Positions 9,011-12,702 of a DNA stretch of 12,702 nt are shown here, piece after piece (the stretch's first letter is position 1; each line of letters opens with the position of its first letter). Made by a program: the position numbers and the translations under genes. Below the pieces are notes generated by a model that saw only the letters and a program-made list of their open reading frames with translations, had not been told where the DNA came from and made no database searches. The DNA lies in NCBI GenBank assembly GCA_902984215.1, contig CADWAF010002856.1, positions 1 to 12,702 on the forward strand, written 5' to 3'. This DNA is from Willaertia magna. Lineage: Eukaryota > Heterolobosea > Eutetramitea > Acrasida > Naegleriidae.

Positions 9011-10510
9011 ATGTTATTTATTTATTAGAAAAAAACAAGTAAAAAAAATAGTGATTTTTTTGATGAAAATAAAATAAATAAATTATTTAGAAGTGATGAT
9101 GAAGATATTAATTTAAATAATTAAATTAAATATATTCAAAATGATATTGAATTAACAGATAAATTTGATTCGAAAATTAATAAAAATGATAGTTCAATAA
9201 AAAAATAAAAAGAAAAAAGACAGAAATAAATAAAAAAAAATTAAATAAAAATAAACTAAAGTCTTTATCTATAAAGGAAAATATATAAATATAGTATTTA
9301 CATAAGTTTAAATGAAGGATTAATAATGTTTAAAAATAAAATATTTTTATAAAGTTTATATATTTAATAAACTTAATACTACAAATACTCATTATAATAT
9401 AATAGGAAAGTCATGATATTTATTAAATTTTTTTATTTATCATAAACATTTATTTTCTAATTTACATAATAATGGGATTGTATTTAGTGAATATGAAATG
9501 GTTAATTAAAATTTAAATAAAAAATAATTTAAATAATTTAAAAAATACCATTTTAAATAACAAACCAAATTTAAAACAGAACAATTTAAATTATATATAA
9601 ATTATTTACAAAATAATCCTAATAAAATTCTTAAGGTATTTCAAGATATTAAAAAAATGAAAGACAAAAATAAAGATAATATTAAATTTAGTAATAATAA
9701 AATAGTTATTCATAAATAATTATTTTATTATTACTAAATTTAGTTATAAAAGATAGTTTAAAGATTATGTAATGAATAGTTTTTATAGTAAATTTTATTT
9801 AACAAAATATTTGGCAAAAGAAAAATTAAAATTTATTATGATTTGTAAAAATAATAGAAGTTTTGAATAGAAAAGTATATTATAAAATTATAGTATTCTT
9901 AAGAAAAATTGGAAACAATGTATTAACAAAAATTTTAATTTATTTTGTTTATCATTTAATGATAAAAAAATTTGTAATTTTATTACAAATTGTAGTTCAA
10001 ATAAAGAAATTATATAATTAAACAAAAAAATACTTGAAGTTGTAAATGATTATAATTTATATATAAATTTTATTAACTGTTTTGATGGATATGTAAATAA
10101 TTTTGGATTTTATTCTTATTGATTTGTTTTATAGAAAAAAGTTGTTTTATTAGTTTTATTTAAATTTTTAATTATTAACACTTATATTCTTTATAAAAAT
10201 TATTTTGATAAACAAAAATTAATATTAGAAATATTTATGTAGACTTGTTGACGAAATAATTAAAAGTAAATTAAAAATAAATAAGAAAAAATTAAAAAAA
10301 AGTAAAGAAAATGAAATTGATAATAAAAATATTAAAAAATATCATTTATTGAAAATAATATAAAAAATTGATAATAAACAAAAAAAATTATTATAAACTT
10401 TGTAAAGCTAAATTTGGTAATATAAAATTATTAAAAGATAAATTAAAAAAATATTTATTAACATTATATTATTGCACCACCTATTTTAAATTTATGCATC
10501 TAAAATATAT
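9011..10510 (+). pseudogene. Relic of a piggyBac-type transposase (DDE_Tnp_1_7)
   Basis: Pieces occur in the family's order. (1) 9011-9292: Lys/Asp-rich N-terminus (DFFDENKINKLFRSDDEDIN). (2) 9417-9716: 100 codons broken only by TAA at 9507, 9525, 9534 and 9558 (NKIL..FQDIKKMKDKNKDN). (3) 9757-10260: the core, with FYSKFYLTKYLAKEKL then ICKNNR (like DNffTS..Ll..L....g..R.nR), NDKKICNFITNC (like W.DkK.v..lsT), VVNDYNLYINFINCFDGY (like YN..MgGVD..DQ) and LFKFLIINTYILYK (like lf..ll..a..Na.ilyk). (4) After a frameshift, 10380-10510 reads KLCKAKFGN...LYYCTTYFKFMHLK, resembling the C-terminal Cys-rich finger. Total span of about 1.5 kb fits a 500-600 residue transposase. Stops in piece 3 are at 9868, 9883, 10015, 10120, 10132, 10240 and 10249. 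Terminal repeats and TTAA duplications could not be identified in this background. Confidence 0.65.
9683..9742. repeat. Perfect 22-bp inverted repeat with 16-nt loop
   Basis: Arms 9683-9704 and 9721-9742 are exact reverse complements (left arm TAAATTTAGTAATAATAAAA followed by TA). The arms are much longer than the short palindromes scattered through the AT-rich half. It lies between pieces 2 and 3 of the piggyBac relic, where about 50 codons of a typical transposase appear to be missing. Confidence 0.85.
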
Positions 10511-11280
10511 ATATTTAAATATCATTATCTTCTTTCCAAACAAAAATAAACAACATATTATTTACAATTTAATTTTCTATCATTTAAATCAAATAATATC
10601 AAAGTTTTTTATTTTAAAATTACTTAAATTTATAAAACACCTACTTTTTTTAAAAATAAAATTAGTTCAAAAAAATATTTTATTAATATATAAACATATT
10701 ATAATTTACTATAAATCTTTTATTTTTTTATATTAAAAAAATTCTATCATTACATTAATATTTTCTAAAATTATACTATATGTATTATTATATAAAAATA
10801 TTTTAATTTCATTCCATTTCTCATTTCCCATCTTATTAAAAGATTTTAAACCTTTAATTTTAATAATAACAATTTAAAATTTTTCTTTATTTTTTACTTT
10901 ACTTAATATAATCCTTAATAAATTTTCATACAATCTTTTTTTAATATATAATATATAAATAATAATATTACTTACTAATAATCATAAAATACATCCAAAT
11001 TCTATTGATTTTTATAGCTTATGATATTTGGTATAAATAGAAAAAGTTATATTATAATATAAATATCAATTATCTTATTTAACTCTTAAATAAACTTTAC
11101 TAAAAACTTTTAAATTCATAATTAAAAATATATCTATATTATAATAATACAATCCAACTATAATACTACACTTTCTAATTATTTTAATTTTTTTTTTAAA
11201 ATATTCAACCAAAAATTTAATTTCTTTTTTATTATTTTTCCAAAAAACTAAAAGTATACATATAATTTTAGATTATCCAA
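10450..11280 (-). pseudogene. Minus-strand relic, possibly a Tc1/mariner-type (DDE_3) transposase core
   Basis: G is scarce and C commoner on the plus strand here, as expected for a minus-strand gene. One minus frame from about 11270 to 10745 gives TFSIYTKYHKLQKSIEFGC, then RLYENLLRIILSKVKNKEKF, then GNEKWNEIKIFLYNNTYSII, with about six scattered TAA/TGA stops in 175 codons. In a different minus frame, 10521-10538 reads WKEDND within MLFIFVWKEDNDIQIYIF. W..IkIF..NNT..I resembles the first catalytic block of DDE_3 enzymes (W..viF.DE(S/T)...l) with Asp changed to Asn, and EDND about 80 codons on resembles the second. Spacing fits but sequence support is weak. It converges on, and may overlap, the 3' end of the piggyBac relic. 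Confidence 0.3.
11158..11178. repeat. 21-bp direct repeat, copy 1
   Basis: The sequence CTATAATACTACACTTTCTA followed by A is identical to 11413-11433. It contains five C residues in DNA where C is rare, so chance identity is unlikely. Copy spacing is 255 bases, a multiple of three. Confidence 0.85.
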
Positions 11281-11412
11281 TTTTAAAATATTTACTATTA
11301 ATAATAGTACTATATATATTGTTATTAATTTAAAATTAGTATAATTTAAATTTAATATAATAATTAAATCTTTAATTTTCTTTTAATTTTATAAAAATAA
11401 AAATCATTTTTT

Positions 11413-11433
11413 CTATAATACTACACTTTCTAA
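11413..11433. repeat. 21-bp direct repeat, copy 2
   Basis: Exact match to 11158-11178 in the same orientation, with flanks that do not obviously continue the identity. It could be the edge of a decayed internal duplication, a target-site or regulatory repeat, or part of short terminal direct repeats. Confidence 0.85.
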
Positions 11434-11619
11434 AATAGTTGAATTAATAGTTAAATTATATATTGGTTTTTTTTTTTAATTAATTTTTTTTTAATTGTTG
11501 TTCTTTTTTTTTTGTTTTTAAGTTTTTTTTAGTTTTTCTTTTATTTTTATAATTTCAAATCTTTCAGTTTTAAATATTTGGTTTGTATTTTTTGAAATAT
11601 AATTATATAATTAATTAGT

Positions 11620-12640
11620 TTCTTGTTTTATAAAAAAAAATTTTTTGTAATCTATTAAATTTAATAAAATTTTTTTCAATAAAAATCATTAAATCTTTCT
11701 ATATTTGCTAACAAATTATATTCATCTAATCTCATTAATAATCTTTCAGCTTTTTTATTTTTAAAATTAATATTTGAATAATCAGTTTTTTTGTAATTAA
11801 ATGAATTAGTTAAAATATTATTTTTTAATACAGTTAATCTAAAATGTTTTTTAATATCAATATAATATTTTAAACATTTAGTTTTAATAAATGTTTTATT
11901 TTTTAATGATAATTTTTTGTTAATAATTTTTATAGGTTTTGAATTATTTAAAAAGTATTGATTTATTATTTTTATTTTTTGATTTATTTATTTTTGTAGT
12001 ATTTTGAGTAATATTTTGAGTAGTATTTTGAGAAGTATTTTGAAGAGTATTTTTATTAGATTGTAATGTAATTGGATTAGAAGTTAAATTATTAAAGTTT
12101 ATTGGTACAGTTTGTAATAAAAGAATGGAATTTTCTTTTGTTTGTAAAAAATTGTGTTGTGTATTATTTAATAAATTTATATTTAAATAATTTTCATTTA
12201 TATTTGTATTTTAATAAGTAGAATATATAGTTGTGATTGAGTAATTGGTAATGAATATATATTGTTATAATTAAATATAAAAAAATTCCAATTAATTTCA
12301 GGTTGATTGTGTAAGTAAAATAATATTATGATATTTTTTTAAATTATTAAAAAAACTATTACAAAAATAATTTAATTTAATTTTATTAAAAAAATTTAAA
12401 TTTATCATCATCTTCATACTTTATTTTAGTGTCATAAGTAAAATGTATTATAACTTCATTAGATTTAGTATTTAAAATAAAAAAAATATTTTTTATTTAT
12501 AAAAGATATTGAGTAATAATATAATTATTTTTTATTTGAGTAGAACTAATAATAATTTGTTAATTCTAATTATTAAATATATTTAATACAAAAAGATAAG
12601 ACTTAAATCTATATTCAATACTAATAATTATTTTGTTAAA
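11620..12640 (-). pseudogene. Minus-strand relic with TQN repeats and a 103-codon open core, family unknown
   Basis: Several minus-frame pieces are colinear. 12634-12386 gives ISIEYRFKSYLFVLNIFN and IIHFTYDTKIKYEDDDKF with a few TAA/TAG stops. About 12317-12201 gives QPEINWNFFIFNYNNIYSLP without stops. 12210-11860 carries NFNNLTSNPITLQSNKNT and four TQN-type repeats. 11987-11679 is stop-free for 103 codons (HFRLTVLKNNILTNSFNYKK, then KKAERLLMRLDEYNLLANIE, then RFNDFY) up to a TGA at 11676. A run of that length is improbable by chance in DNA this AT-rich. Frame changes between pieces could be indels or unrecognised introns. No family is recognised. It may be the N-terminal part of the same minus-strand element as 10450-11280, and may continue past the window end. 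Confidence 0.45.
11998..12057. repeat. Five tandem 12-bp units encoding T-Q-N repeats on the minus strand
   Basis: Units of the form AGTATTTTGAGT are repeated with small changes. Read on the minus strand the last four give [T/S/L]-Q-N-[T/I] and the first-read unit is degenerate (NKNT). The Gln codons here are intact CAA, unlike TAA at many other Gln-compatible sites nearby. Confidence 0.8.
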
Positions 12641-12702
12641 ATAGAAAAAAAGTATTTAATATATTTTAAAACATCATTTGAAATACTTTTTATTTAAGAT
12701 AT

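Noticed and set aside
10368..10736. 122-codon open frame as a real gene
   Set aside because: It starts at TTG. Its first 45 or so residues look like the frameshifted C-terminal finger of the piggyBac relic, and the rest is Ile/Leu/Lys/Tyr-rich sequence opposite a minus-strand relic.
3990..12702. Organellar (mitochondrial or plastid) DNA
   Set aside because: No tRNA, rRNA or respiratory gene is recognisable, and the only identifiable proteins are nuclear-type DNA transposases. TGA at Trp-like sites is accompanied by TAA/TAG, which a mitochondrial code does not explain.
3990..12702. CRISPR array, prophage or giant-virus insertion
   Set aside because: There are no regularly spaced identical repeats and no capsid, polymerase or packaging motif. 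The coding relics fit DNA transposons better.

Overview
Eukaryotic nuclear DNA, most likely from a heterolobosean amoeba of the Naegleria type. This is inferred from the gene family (large membrane proteins with a class III nucleotidyl-cyclase-like domain), short 46-60 nt GT..AG introns, moderately AT-rich genes and the use of both TAG and TAA as stops. No species can be named from sequence alone.

The window has two very different halves. Bases 1 to about 3990 hold two tandem, same-strand paralogues of a receptor-like cyclase-homology protein. Gene A is present only as its 3' end (two exons, 1-727). Gene B is complete by my reconstruction (six exons, 1328-3981, 797 residues): cytoplasmic tail, TM1, extracellular sensor, TM2, HAMP-like helices, Ser-rich linker, cyclase-like domain and a TPR-like tail. 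Its cyclase-like domain lacks the usual metal-binding aspartates, so it may be a pseudo-enzyme.

Just after gene B the base composition falls off a cliff. From about 3990 to the end (8.7 kb) the DNA is roughly 88-95% A+T by eye, with no intact gene. It is not empty. When TAA/TAG/TGA are read through, several stretches translate into protein-like sequence, and two are recognisable as transposases: a DDE_Tnp_4 (Harbinger/ISL2EU-type) relic at about 8221-8700 and a piggyBac-type relic at about 9011-10510, both on the plus strand. At least two further relics lie on the minus strand: about 10450-12640, possibly with a Tc1/mariner-type DDE core, and about 6990-7560 with an N/Q-rich patch at 6390-6623. 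About 3990-6390 is nearly featureless.

The main observation is how these relics are broken. In-frame stops sit where Gln (TAA, TAG) or Trp (TGA, TAG) would fit, and catalytic Asp codons appear as Asn (GAT to AAT, GAC to AAC). Both fit C-to-T/G-to-A mutation on both strands, as in repeat-induced point mutation or deamination of methylated cytosine. A code in which UAA means Gln is the main alternative, but it does not explain the lost catalytic residues, the frameshifts or the TGA/TAG stops. The simplest reading is an AT isochore or transposon graveyard, possibly heterochromatic or centromeric, abutting a normal gene array. All family assignments come from motif recognition, without database searches.
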